Source: Streptomyces griseochromogenes
GTDB lineage: Bacteria; Actinomycetota; Actinomycetes; Streptomycetales; Streptomycetaceae
Reading direction: 5' to 3'
Length of the DNA stretch: 64,000 bases
Assembly: GCF_001542625.1 (NCBI RefSeq)
Contig: NZ_CP016279.1
Coordinates: 6,696,001 to 6,760,000, forward strand
Shown here piece after piece: positions 51,616 through 61,111 of the stretch. The position numbers and the translations under genes were made by a program. Position 1 is the stretch's first letter; each line of letters begins with the position of its first letter. A model generated the notes under the pieces. That model did not search any database and was not told the origin of the DNA. It was given only the letters and a program-made list of their open reading frames with translations.

Positions 51616-53252
51616 CGACCACCGTGCAAACCGAACTGATCCGCCAGGACGGGACGCGTTTTCCTGCCCTGTGGCTACGTGACAACTGCCAGTGCGGCAC
51701 GTGCCAGATTCCGGGCAGCGGCCAGAAGCTGTTCGACATCACCGACCTGGCGCGCGACGTCCTGATCGCGCAGGCGGACGAGGACGCCGACGGCGTGCAG
51801 GTCGTCTTCACTCCGGACGGGCACCGCTCGCGCTTCACCCACACCTGGCTGGAGACCTACCGGCCCGGCACGGCGCCTCCCTACGACGACCGGACCGAGG
51901 ACGCCAAGGCCCTCTGGACCGCCGCGGACCTTGAGGACGTCGTGCCCACCGGTACCTGGCCGTCCTTCGCGGATGATCCCACCGAACGCGCGCGCTGTCT
52001 GGAGGCGCTGCTGACTCAGGGCTTCGTCATCCTCCACGGCGTGCCCGTCGCGGATCGTGCCGTGCTGGGCGTCGCGAGATCGTTCGGCTACGTGCGCGAA
52101 ACCAATTACGGCGAACTGTTCGAGGTGCGCGTCGAGCAGAAACCGGCAAACCTGGCGTTCAGCTCTCGTCCGATCCTGCCTCACACCGACAATCCGTACC
52201 GGGACCCGCTCCCGACCATCCAACTCCTGCACTGCCTCACCAATGCGGCAGCCGGCGGTGACTCCGGCCTCGTGGACGGCTTCCACGCCGCGGCCACGCT
52301 GCGCCGCGAGCAGCCGGACGCCTTCGACCTGCTCACCCGCACCCCCGTGACCTTCCGCTACGCCGATGCCGGCGCGGACCTGAGCACGAGCGCCCCACTC
52401 ATCGGACTCGATGCACTCGGGCGGATCAGGCAGATCCGATTCAACAACCGCTCGATGCGGCCGATCGCGCTGGAGCCGGACCGAATCGCCGCGTTCTACC
52501 AGGCCTACCGCGCCTTCGCCGAACTGCTCTACCACCCCGGCGCACAGCTGAGCTTCCGACTCGAACCCGGCGACTGCGTGATCTTCGACAACACCCGGAT
52601 CCTGCACGCCCGCTCCGGATTCACCGCCGACGGCGCCCGGCACCTGCAAGGCTGCTACGCCGACCTCGACGCCGCCGCCAGCGAACTGGCCGTCCTGCGC
52701 CGCGCCCTCGACGTCGTCGCCCAACTCGAACAGCTCTTCAACGACCAGGGCAACAGCGAGTACCTCGGCGAGCCGGTCACCCAAGCCGCGCACATGCTGC
52801 AGACCGCCGCGCACGCCGAGGCCGCAGGCGCCCCCGACGCCCTCGTCGCGGCAGCTCTCCTGCACGACATCGGCCACTTCACGGGCCACATCAGCGGCGG
52901 CCGACTCATGACCGGCACCGACAACCGGCACAGCCACACCGGCGCCGACTGGCTCGCAGCCTGGTTCCCGCCGGACGTAACCGAACCCATCCGCCTGCAC
53001 GTCGCGGCGAAACGCTACCTGTGCGCCGTCGAACCCGACTACCTCCAGCGCCTCTCACCAGCCTCCCTCTACACCCTCAACGTGCAAGGCGGCCCCATGT
53101 CGGCCGCCGAAGCCGACCAGTTCGCCGCCCTGCCCCACGCCCGACAGGCCACAGCCCTCAGGCGCTGGGACGAGGCGGCCAAGGACCCGAAGGCCGCCGT
53201 GCCCTCCTTCGCGCACTACCGCCCACTCCTGACCCGCCTGCTGCACACCTAG
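51612..53252 (+). CDS. TmpA-TmpB-like fusion: 2-oxoglutarate dioxygenase plus HD-domain oxygenase
   Basis: 546 residues. The N terminus has the Cys-containing GBBH-N ribbon (LWLRDNCQCGTCQIPGSG) and then a TauD/gamma-butyrobetaine-hydroxylase domain with PHTDNPYRDPLP (Fe ligands H and D near 190), ILHARSGF (distal His near 330) and ARHLQGCYAD (oxoglutarate Arg). From about 370 it continues into an HD domain of the PhnZ/TmpB type: SEYLGEPVTQAAHML, LLHDIGHFTGH, RHSHTGADWLAAWF and IRLHVAAKRYLC. In known systems TmpA hydroxylates 2-trimethylaminoethylphosphonate and TmpB cleaves the C-P bond to glycine betaine and phosphate; here both steps appear in one chain. Exact substrate is inferred. Confidence 0.88.
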   Translation: MTTTVQTELIRQDGTRFPALWLRDNCQCGTCQIPGSGQKLFDITDLARDVLIAQADEDADGVQVVFTPDGHRSRFTHTWLETYRPGTAPPYDDRTEDAKALWTAADLEDVVPTGTWPSFADDPTERARCLEALLTQGFVILHGVPVADRAVLGVARSFGYVRETNYGELFEVRVEQKPANLAFSSRPILPHTDNPYRDPLPTIQLLHCLTNAAAGGDSGLVDGFHAAATLRREQPDAFDLLTRTPVTFRYADAGADLSTSAPLIGLDALGRIRQIRFNNRSMRPIALEPDRIAAFYQAYRAFAELLYHPGAQLSFRLEPGDCVIFDNTRILHARSGFTADGARHLQGCYADLDAAASELAVLRRALDVVAQLEQLFNDQGNSEYLGEPVTQAAHMLQTAAHAEAAGAPDALVAAALLHDIGHFTGHISGGRLMTGTDNRHSHTGADWLAAWFPPDVTEPIRLHVAAKRYLCAVEPDYLQRLSPASLYTLNVQGGPMSAAEADQFAALPHARQATALRRWDEAAKDPKAAVPSFAHYRPLLTRLLHT

Positions 53253-53550
53253 CCACAGCCGTACACGAGGCGGCAATTGCGCCAGGTCCCGGCTGATCTT
53301 CCGCCGGGGCCCGGGCGCCGGTCGACCAAGGAATGGCCGGAGGACGGGCCCGAGGGCTGATCGCGCCCCCGTGTCAGGCGTGGTCGATGGCCCGCGCACG
53401 CCTTGGCCCGGTGGACCAGCCTCTCGTGCACTCTGGAGCAACTACCGGTCCCAGCGCCGCCGTCAGGTCGATCCGGAAGCCGACCGGGACGCTGTTCTTC
53501 GGGCGCCGCGCGAACGAATGCACCTGGGTCGTCCCGGCGTAGTGCCACGC

Positions 53551-54258
53551 TCAGTCGAGCACATGGCGCAGATAGCTGTGCGGATCAGCGAGGTAGCGGC
53601 GCCAGTGGTCGACCAGCGCGAGTTCGCTCCAGGTCGTTCGGCGCAACCCGTGTTCGCCGACCTCGATGATGTTCGCACCGGGCAGCGCGGTCAGGAGCGG
53701 CGAGTGGGTGGCGCAGATGACCTGGCCGCCGCTCTTCACCAACTGACCGATGTGTCCGAGCAGTTCCAGGCAGGACGCGAAGGAGAGGGCCGCCTCGGGC
53801 TCGTCCATCACATACAGCCCGGCGTGGAGGAACTTCCCCCGGAAGGCGGCGAGGAAGCCTTCTCCGTGGCTCACTGAGTCAGGGGCGAACCCCTCGCGGT
53901 CCAGCGCGTCCAGAGCGGTCTCGGCACGCAGGAAGAACCCTTTGCGGGCAGCCCAGCTGCCCAACATCCGACGCCCGAGCGGCGCCGCGTCGAAGCGGAT
54001 CCTCTCGCCCAGCGTCGACTTGGAACGATGACTGGCATAGCGCCAGTCGTGCGAGCCGCCCCAGGAATCCAGGCCGAAACCCTCCGCCAGAGCCTCGACC
54101 AGAGTCGACTTGCCCGAGCCGTTCTCGCCGACGAGAAACGTCACCGGCGCGGTGAAGCGCAGCCCGCCCGCGAGGAGATCGCGCACACACGGCACCGACC
54201 ACGGCCACTCTCGATCGTCGTGGTCGTCCACATGCGCGTATGCACGTTCGACAATCAT
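53551..54258 (-). CDS. ABC-type ATPase (predicted ATP-dependent endonuclease-like)
   Basis: 235 residues from the ATG with GGGAG upstream. Walker A is VTFLVGENGSGKSTLVEAL, the signature-like SHGEGFLAAFRGKF, Walker B GLYVMDEPEAALSF, and the switch His in ICATHSPLLTALPG. The short insert between Walker motifs and the absence of a membrane partner place it with AAA_21/RecF-like soluble ATPases rather than transporters. No nuclease domain follows, so any DNA role is open. Divergent from the membrane phosphatase gene. Confidence 0.82.
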   Translation of the reverse strand: MIVERAYAHVDDHDDREWPWSVPCVRDLLAGGLRFTAPVTFLVGENGSGKSTLVEALAEGFGLDSWGGSHDWRYASHRSKSTLGERIRFDAAPLGRRMLGSWAARKGFFLRAETALDALDREGFAPDSVSHGEGFLAAFRGKFLHAGLYVMDEPEAALSFASCLELLGHIGQLVKSGGQVICATHSPLLTALPGANIIEVGEHGLRRTTWSELALVDHWRRYLADPHSYLRHVLD

Positions 54259-54744
54259 GCGCCGAGTCTCCCATGGGGGCATCCTGGCCCCGCCTGCCCA
54301 ACGGTAGGGACGGTCCGTGCGCCGAGGACGCGCGGGCGCCGCTGGTGGCCCTCCCGGCTGAGCCTGATCACGATGGTCCTGTCAGGGGTCGCTGCCGCTG
54401 CCCGGTCTGCCGGTGACGGTGCCGCTGGGGCGACACGAGCCCGCCGTCGTAGCCACTGTCCACTTCGCGGTGAAGGCCCTCGTGGCCGGTTTCGCGCGTG
54501 GGATGCTGCCCGCGCGGCAGATGAACCCGGCCGACCACGCGCCACCGCGCCCCGCGGGCAAGTGTGTGCGAGACGTGCGCCGGACCGACAGCGGTTCGAC
54601 CAGGGCCACGGCTTCGGCGTCCGGAACGAGCCCCTTCTTCTCGGCTCGCCGACAGCCCCGCGGAAGGGCGTACGGCGCCGTGACCAGGCGGATACGCACA
54701 GCCTGTGCTCGTCAGCTGTCCCCGGATGGTGCACTGTGGGAGCT
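54259..54744. other. Intergenic region between divergent ATPase and phosphatase genes
   Basis: Several open frames exist on both strands but none has a ribosome site with a recognisable product. It must carry both promoters. The composition is close to that of coding DNA, so it may be old decayed coding sequence. Confidence 0.4.
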
Positions 54745-55923
54745 GTGGACGTCCGGCGAAGCTTTGCCGGTGTGCGGCGGCCGTGGCAGTCGAGCCATGC
54801 GCTGCTGCTGATCCCCATCGTGCTCATCCTGGTGATCACGGTGACGGACCAGCTGGTGCCTGCCGACGTCCATCTCGGTCCGCTGCTGGTCATCGCTCCC
54901 GCGCTCACCGCCTCCTTCGCCGGCCCCGGGCTGACCGGGTTGATCGGATTCCTGGCCGTGGGGGCACAGATGTACATCGGCTGGCACTTCGGCGTGCTGT
55001 TCAGCCGCAACGTACTGGTGCAGATCCTGGCCCTGACCGTCCTGTCGGCGATGACCGTGTTCTACTGCGTGATGCGCGAGCGCCGCCTGCGCCAGCTGGC
55101 GCAGGTGCGCATGGTCGCCGAGGCCGCACAGCACGTCCTGCTGTGGCCGCTGCCGGAGCAGATCGGCTCGATGAAGATCGCCTGTCTGTACTTGGCCGCC
55201 GAGGCCGAGGCGCAGATCGGCGGTGACCTGTACGCCGCGACCCCCACCGACAGCGGAGTGCGGGTCATGATCGGCGACGTACGCGGCAAGGGCCTGTCCG
55301 CCATCGGCGAGGCAGCCCTCCTCATCGGAGCCTTCCGCGAATCCGCCCACCACCACACCACCCTGCCCGCCCTGGCCGCCGCCCTGGAACAGAGCGTCGC
55401 CCGCAACCTGCCCAACCTCGGGCCCGAGGAAGAGATGGGCGAGCGGTTCGCGACCGTGATGCTGTTGGAGATCCCTGACGACGGCCACATCAGCCGGATC
55501 CTGAGCTGCGGCCACCCCCCGCCCCTGCTGCTCGCTCCGGGGGGCGCTGTCACAGTTCCTGTGCACCCCGCGCCCCCGCTCGGGATCCAGGGGCCGACAC
55601 CCGGGGCGTACACCGTCGACGTCTTCACCTTCGAGCCCACCGACACCCTCCTGCTCTACACCGACGGCGTCATCGAGGCCCGGGATGCCGACGGCGTCTT
55701 CTACCCGCTCATGGAACGTGCGGCCCAGTGGGCCGGGAGCAGCCCCGAAAAGCTTCTGCACCACGTCCGCCGTGATTTGCTCGACCACGTCGGAGGACGT
55801 CTCAACGACGACGCGGCACTCATCGCGCTGTGCCACGCGTCGAGCACCCCCCGAGTGCACCGCCACGGTCCGGACCTTCATCTCGGCGGATTCGGCCACG
55901 GCGGAAGATCGGTTCCTCACTGA
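54745..55923 (+). CDS. Membrane SpoIIE/PP2C phosphatase
   Basis: 392 residues. The GTG start is chosen because the RRSFAGVRRPW head precedes the first membrane helix; the frame stays open far upstream, so the exact start is uncertain (GTG at 54736 is an alternative). Four predicted helices (about 18-110: ALLLIPIVLILVITVTDQLV, LGPLLVIAPALTASFAGPGL, and two more) lead directly into a SpoIIE core (AQIGGDLYAATPTDSGVRVM, GDVRGKGLSAIGEAALLIGA, LLLYTDGVIEARD, LNDDAALIAL). No PAS, GAF or ATPase domain. Probably reports on a membrane signal. Confidence 0.88.
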   Translation: MDVRRSFAGVRRPWQSSHALLLIPIVLILVITVTDQLVPADVHLGPLLVIAPALTASFAGPGLTGLIGFLAVGAQMYIGWHFGVLFSRNVLVQILALTVLSAMTVFYCVMRERRLRQLAQVRMVAEAAQHVLLWPLPEQIGSMKIACLYLAAEAEAQIGGDLYAATPTDSGVRVMIGDVRGKGLSAIGEAALLIGAFRESAHHHTTLPALAAALEQSVARNLPNLGPEEEMGERFATVMLLEIPDDGHISRILSCGHPPPLLLAPGGAVTVPVHPAPPLGIQGPTPGAYTVDVFTFEPTDTLLLYTDGVIEARDADGVFYPLMERAAQWAGSSPEKLLHHVRRDLLDHVGGRLNDDAALIALCHASSTPRVHRHGPDLHLGGFGHGGRSVPH

Positions 55924-56279
55924 GGCACACCATGCCGCCGGGACGGCGGAGCGACTGGATGTGCGTCTGGCGCCGATGACGGCCCGGGCGCACGGCACGT
56001 TGCCGTGGGCGACCACCAACATCACCGTGGTGGTGCATGGTTGACGGCCGTACGGCGGGAGCGGCGTGTGTGACGGACGCGAGGGGGCTCCGGCCGAGAC
56101 GGCAGCGGTCCCACCCGCACCTCATCGCTTCGGCCCCGCATGCGGGCTGATCGCCCATGGCCCCTGGATCTCCTCCCTCGGACCCTCACCGTCATCGCGG
56201 CTTCGAGCGGCCCGCTCCGTTCGTCATCCGACGCTCCGCCGGGGACAATGGGACTCCCGGGCCGGGTGAGGTGGTGGTG
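55924..56279. other. Intergenic region before the GNAT-AAA gene
   Basis: A plus-strand frame ends WATTNITVVVHG followed by a stop at 56044 and looks protein-like over its last 30 codons, yet it has no start outside the upstream phosphatase gene. Nothing else is supported. Confidence 0.4.
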
Positions 56280-57557
56280 ATGCCCGCTTGGCATCTGCGC
56301 GACTATCACGAAGACGATCTTGACCAGGCCATTCAGATCTGGGACCAGAGCCGCCAGGCCGACGAGGACCGGGTGTTTCCGGTCTCGGAGGTGATGGCCG
56401 CGGCCAAGGCCGGTCAGACGGCGGTGGTCGCCGAGATCGGCGACGAGCTGGTGGGCATGGCCGTGGCGCAGGCGAGCGGCAGGCGGGGGTGGATCCTGCT
56501 GGTGGCACTGTCCTCCCGGTGGCGCGAGCGCGGGATCGGGAGCGCGCTCCTCGCCGAGCTCGAACGACGTCTGCGGACCTTGGGTGTGCGCCACATCAGT
56601 GCGCTGCTGCCCGCTCGTGCCGCCGGGGCGAAGGCTCTGGAGAACTCCGGCTACCAGCTCCGCGACGATCTGACCTACTACGAGAAGCTCGAACCGCCCA
56701 GCACCGCCAATGCCGATGTCCTCGCGGCGCTGGGCGGGCGCATGCTGCCCGAGGGGCTCTGGGACGCCATGGCCGGTATGGAGCGGGAGAAGCAGGTCGT
56801 CGAACGCCGTGTCGTGCTCCCGTTGACCGAGCCGGCGCTGGCGGACCGCTACGGCGTGGCCCCGCCCAAAGCGGTCATCCTGTTCGGGCCGCCCGGCACC
56901 GGAAAGACCAGTTTCGCCAAGGCGGTGGCCTCACGGCTCGGCTGGCCGTTCGTGGAGATCTTCCCGTCCCGGCTGGCGGCCGACACCAGTGAGGGGCTGG
57001 CCGTCGCGCTGCGGGGGGTCTTCGCCGATCTGGCGGAACTGGAGGCGGTGGTGCTCTTCATCGACGAGGTCGAGGAGATCGCCGGTGCGCGCTCCGGGAA
57101 AGCGGTCGACCCCGGTCATGGAGTGACCAACGAACTCCTCAAACTCATCCCCGTCTTCCGTGAGTACGACGCACGGATTCTGGCCTGTGCCACCAACTCG
57201 GTCCGCTCCCTGGACGCGGCGTTCCTGCGACCGGGCCGGTTCGACTACGTCATCCCCATCGGCCCGCCGGATCCGACGGCCCGCGCGGCGATCTGGGCCC
57301 GCTATCTCAGGCCCGCCTCCGACTCCGTGGATCTCGACCAACTGGTCAGGGCCAGTGAGCTGTTCACCCCGGCCGACATCGAGTTCGCCGCACGCAAGGG
57401 CGCGCAGGCAGCGTTCGAACACGAGGTCACCCACCGCCAGGGAAGGCCGGCCACCACCGAGGACTACATGAACGCCATCGCCGACACCCGGCCGACGCTC
57501 ACCGCACAGGCGATCGAAGAGTTCACGGAAGACATCGAGACGTTCAGCCGGCTCTGA
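56280..57557 (+). CDS. GNAT acetyltransferase fused to an AAA+ ATPase
   Basis: 425 residues; GAGGTGG precedes the ATG. Residues 1-140 are a GNAT fold (LRDYHEDDLDQAIQIWDQSR, WILLVALSSRWRERGIGSAL with the acetyl-CoA loop RxRGIG). From about 150 the AAA+ core starts (PPKAVILFGPPGTGKTSFAK, Walker A near 202; VVLFIDEVEEIAG, Walker B near 260; ILACATNSVRSLDAAFLRPG with sensor 1 and the arginine-finger-type RPGRFDY; terminal small helical domain). FtsH/p97-like ATPase modules remodel proteins, so acetylation and unfolding may act on one target. The fusion is seen in other actinomycetes; no partner gene is adjacent. Confidence 0.88.
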   Translation: MPAWHLRDYHEDDLDQAIQIWDQSRQADEDRVFPVSEVMAAAKAGQTAVVAEIGDELVGMAVAQASGRRGWILLVALSSRWRERGIGSALLAELERRLRTLGVRHISALLPARAAGAKALENSGYQLRDDLTYYEKLEPPSTANADVLAALGGRMLPEGLWDAMAGMEREKQVVERRVVLPLTEPALADRYGVAPPKAVILFGPPGTGKTSFAKAVASRLGWPFVEIFPSRLAADTSEGLAVALRGVFADLAELEAVVLFIDEVEEIAGARSGKAVDPGHGVTNELLKLIPVFREYDARILACATNSVRSLDAAFLRPGRFDYVIPIGPPDPTARAAIWARYLRPASDSVDLDQLVRASELFTPADIEFAARKGAQAAFEHEVTHRQGRPATTEDYMNAIADTRPTLTAQAIEEFTEDIETFSRL

Positions 57558-57993
57558 GACCCGTCCCGTTCCTGGCCAACCCCGACATCACCCGCCTACG
57601 CCTCGGCCACGATGCCGCCCAGGTCCTGCCGCAGGTCCCCGTCTGCCCCGCAGTGAGGTCGTTGTGCCGGGTGGCCTTGGGGTAACCGCCCATGACCAGC
57701 GGACGGACGTCGGTGACGGCCCCGAGCCCGGTCCGGAGCGCGCGTCGGCGTCCGGCGTGATCGGTCTCGGCCGGTTTGGAGCATGGCTCCTTGACATCAG
57801 GGGATGAGGGGGCCAACGTTCCGAAGAGTATGGCCTGTTGACCCGCTGTCGGCCCGCACCCCTGCCATGCGCCCCCGCACCACACCCGTTGACCGCTCGG
57901 TCGGAGCACGGACGTCGAGGCAACGTTGTCGACGCCTCGCGAAGCACCCCTCTCCAGGTCGATCAGCCTGCCTGTCGAAGGGACGAGGTCACC
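57558..57993. other. Intergenic region upstream of the mannosidase
   Basis: No gene is supported; frames on both strands lack starts with ribosome sites. Two TTGACC elements (near 57838 and 57889) could be -35 hexamers, but no convincing -10 follows either. Confidence 0.4.
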
Positions 57994-60960
57994 ATGGCAC
58001 GACTGACAAGACCGGCCGGACGACTCGCCTCCGGTTGTTCTTTCCGCACCAGGAATCGACCGACGTCGCGACTTCCGTCCGTGCTTGCCGTGGGTGCGCT
58101 GATGGTGGCCCTCGGAGCCGCTCCGACCCACGCCCGGTCCGCCGCGCCCGCGCCGGTCGCCGATCCCGCCTCCCTCGTCAACCCGTTCATCGGGACCGCG
58201 CACTCCGCCAACGACTTCCCGGGAGCGGACACCCCGTTCGGGATGGTCCAGTGGAGCCCCGACACCCCGCACCGTCCGGACGGCGGTGGCTACTCGTACG
58301 GCGACTCGTCCATCACCGGGTTCAGCCTGACCCACATCGCGGGCCCGGGCTGCCGCGCGGCCGGCGACATCCCGGTGCTGCCGACCGTCGGTACGCTCGA
58401 CACGAACGCCACGGACAGCTTCTCGCACCCGAACGAGACCGCGTCCCCGGGCTCGTACACGGTGTCCCTGGACAACGGGGTCAGGACCGAGCTGACCGCG
58501 ACCACGCGCAGCGGAATGGCACGGTTCACGTTTCCCGCCACCAGCCAGGCGAACCTGCTCTTCAAACTGACGGGCAGCCAGGGCGGCGACACGGCCACCC
58601 GGTTCGACGTGGTGAGCGACAAGGAGGTGAGCGGCCAGGTCACCAGCGGCAACTTCTGCGGGACCCACAACTCCTACGCGGTCTACTTCGACATGGTGTT
58701 CGACCGGCCGTTCGGCCACAGCGGCACGGTCACGGCCACCGCCACGCTCCCCTCGCCCACGAAGGAAGCCTCGCCCAACGCACCCGAGGCACCGAACAAG
58801 CCGGTGCCGCACGGGACCCTCCCCCGTGCGGGACACGCCTTCAGCCCCCGGGCGACCGGGAACGACGGCTACGTCACCTTCGACACCACCGCCCATCAGG
58901 CCGTCCAGGCCAAGGTCGGCCTGTCCTACGTGTCGGTCGCCGACGCGGTGGGCAACCGCGAGGCGGAGAACCGCGCGTGGGACTTCGCCGGTGTGCGGAG
59001 CTCGGCGCACAAGAGCTGGAACTCCCTGCTCGGCCGGGTGCGCATCACCGGCGGTACCCGCGGCGAGCAGACCGTCTTCTACACCGCGCTCTACCACGCG
59101 CTGCTGCACCCGAATGTGATCAGTGACAGCAACCGCGACTATCCCGGCTTCGACGGGAGGACCCACACCGTCGACCCGGGCCACGGCGCGGCCTACGCCA
59201 ACTACTCGGGCTGGGACGTCTACCGCTCACAGGCCCAGCTCGAAGCCCTCATCGCCCCGCAGGCCGCCTCCGACACCGCCCAGTCGATGGTCGACGACTA
59301 CCGCCAGACGGGGCTGTTCCCCAAGTGGTCCGAGAACAACGGCGAGACGTACATCATGGTGGGCGACCCGGCGGACGAGATCATCGCCGACTACTACGCT
59401 TTCGGGGCCAGGCACTTCGACACCGCCACCGCGCTGCGCGCCATGGTCGCCGAGGCCACCGGCGCCAACGGCAACCGGCCCGGACTGAACTACCTGGAGC
59501 AACTGGGCTGGCTGCCCAGGAACGGCAAGTACGGCTGCTGCAACTACTACGGCCCAGTCTCCACCACGCTGGAGTACGATTCCGCCGACTTCGCCGTCTC
59601 CGCCCTCGCCGGAGCCCTCGGTGACCGGGCCGACCAGCGCCGGTTCGTGAACAGGGCGCAGAACTGGCGGAACCTGTTCCACTTCGGGAGCGGATTCCTC
59701 CGGCCGCGCGACGCCTCGGGCACCTGGACGGCGGGGTTCTCGCCGACCTCGGGCAAGTACTTCGTCGAGGGCGACTCCTGGCAGTACACCCCGATGGTGC
59801 CGTTCAACCTGCGCGGGCTGGCCATCGCCATGGGCGGCCGCTCGGCCATGGCCAAGTTCCTCGACACGGACCTGTCCTCGCTGACCGGTGCCGGCGGCCA
59901 CACCGATCTGGGCAACGAGCCCAGCCTCAACATCCCCTGGGAGTACGACTACATCGGCCTGCCGCACCGGACCCAGCAGGTCGTACGTCAGGTCCAGGAC
60001 CAGATCTGGACCGACAGCCCCTCGGGACTCGCGGGCAATGACGACCTGGGCGAGATGAGCTCGTGGTTCGTGTGGTCCGCCCTCGGGATGTACCCGGAGA
60101 CCCCGGGAACAGCCGACCTGGCGCTGGGCAGCCCGCTCTTCCCCCGTGCCGTGCTCACCCTGCCGTCCGGCCACACCCTCACGATCAACGGCACGGGCGC
60201 CGCGGACGTCGCCCCGTACGTGCAGTCGGCCACGTGGCGCGGCGCGGCCTGGAACAAGGCATATGCGCCCGCGGGCGCCGTCACGAGCGGAGGCACGCTC
60301 ACCTTCAGGCTCGGCACCTCCCCCAACCCGTCCTGGGCGTCGGCCGCCTCCGCCGCCCCGTCCTCCTACCCGGGGGCACCGACGTTCACCGGCGTCGGCG
60401 TATCCGGCGACTCCTCGGCCTCCTCGGCAGACTTCGACGGCGCGGGCTACAGCTATTCCGCGGACGCGCTGGCCGCCGATGGCGTCGCCCCCGGCTCGCG
60501 GATGACCGTCGACGGCGTCTCGTTCACCTGGCCCGACGTGGCGGCCGGCGCACCGGACAACTACGAGGCGAACGGCCAGACCGTGCGGGTGTCCGGATCG
60601 GGCACGCTGTCGTTCCTGGGAGCGGCGAACAACGGCCCGTCCTCGGGCACGGCCGTGGTCACCTACACGGACGGCACGACTCAGCAGGTCACCGTCCACT
60701 TCTCCGACTGGACCCTGAACGCCGGCCGCTCCACACCGCTGCCCGACAACACCGTCGCCGCGACCACGCCCTACCGCAACCACTCCGCCGCCCCACGCGA
60801 CGACACCCGGACGTATCTCTTCACCACGACCCCGGTCGCGCTCGCCCCGGGCAGAACGGTCGGCAGCGTGCGGCTGCCGTCCGACGTCGGCACAGGAGGC
60901 CTGCACGTCTTCGCGCTCGGCTTCGGCTCCGGGCATCACCCGACAGAGGGAGCACGATGA
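57994..60960 (+). CDS. Secreted GH92 alpha-mannosidase
   Basis: 988 residues. The signal peptide (basic head, LPSVLAVGALMVALGAA, cleavage after AHA or nearby) predicts export. GH92 marks are complete: DPASLVNPFIGTAHSANDFP, GGGYSYGDSSITGFSLTHI, LGNEPSLNIPWEYDYIG (catalytic Glu), and GNDDLGEMSSWFVWSALGMY with the two Asp of the base pair. From about 790 there is an extra beta-rich C-terminal domain (SGDSSASSADFDGAGYSYSA, VTYTDGTTQQVTVHFSDWTL) of NEW3/galactose-binding type. Calcium-dependent exo-acting release of mannose from alpha-mannans is the family function. No sugar transporter is encoded alongside. Confidence 0.94.
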   Translation: MARLTRPAGRLASGCSFRTRNRPTSRLPSVLAVGALMVALGAAPTHARSAAPAPVADPASLVNPFIGTAHSANDFPGADTPFGMVQWSPDTPHRPDGGGYSYGDSSITGFSLTHIAGPGCRAAGDIPVLPTVGTLDTNATDSFSHPNETASPGSYTVSLDNGVRTELTATTRSGMARFTFPATSQANLLFKLTGSQGGDTATRFDVVSDKEVSGQVTSGNFCGTHNSYAVYFDMVFDRPFGHSGTVTATATLPSPTKEASPNAPEAPNKPVPHGTLPRAGHAFSPRATGNDGYVTFDTTAHQAVQAKVGLSYVSVADAVGNREAENRAWDFAGVRSSAHKSWNSLLGRVRITGGTRGEQTVFYTALYHALLHPNVISDSNRDYPGFDGRTHTVDPGHGAAYANYSGWDVYRSQAQLEALIAPQAASDTAQSMVDDYRQTGLFPKWSENNGETYIMVGDPADEIIADYYAFGARHFDTATALRAMVAEATGANGNRPGLNYLEQLGWLPRNGKYGCCNYYGPVSTTLEYDSADFAVSALAGALGDRADQRRFVNRAQNWRNLFHFGSGFLRPRDASGTWTAGFSPTSGKYFVEGDSWQYTPMVPFNLRGLAIAMGGRSAMAKFLDTDLSSLTGAGGHTDLGNEPSLNIPWEYDYIGLPHRTQQVVRQVQDQIWTDSPSGLAGNDDLGEMSSWFVWSALGMYPETPGTADLALGSPLFPRAVLTLPSGHTLTINGTGAADVAPYVQSATWRGAAWNKAYAPAGAVTSGGTLTFRLGTSPNPSWASAASAAPSSYPGAPTFTGVGVSGDSSASSADFDGAGYSYSADALAADGVAPGSRMTVDGVSFTWPDVAAGAPDNYEANGQTVRVSGSGTLSFLGAANNGPSSGTAVVTYTDGTTQQVTVHFSDWTLNAGRSTPLPDNTVAATTPYRNHSAAPRDDTRTYLFTTTPVALAPGRTVGSVRLPSDVGTGGLHVFALGFGSGHHPTEGAR

Positions 60961-61111
60961 CCGAATGAGGCGCGGGTGACGCCGGTGTCAGGGCCTCTCT
61001 TCCGGCAACGGGGCACGCCGTGCGGCCCTGGCTCTCGCCGCTCGGCCCGGTCCGGCACCTCGCCGATGTGGCCGCAGAGCAATGCCGCCACGCTGAAGCT
61101 CATCCACATGA

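Noticed and set aside
54028..54744. Upstream extension of the membrane phosphatase frame
   Set aside because: It overlaps the divergent ATPase gene and encodes low-complexity Arg/Ala/Pro sequence before the first membrane helix.
55685..56044. Frame ending WATTNITVVVHG
   Set aside because: Its start lies inside the phosphatase gene in another frame and the end alone matches nothing I recognise.
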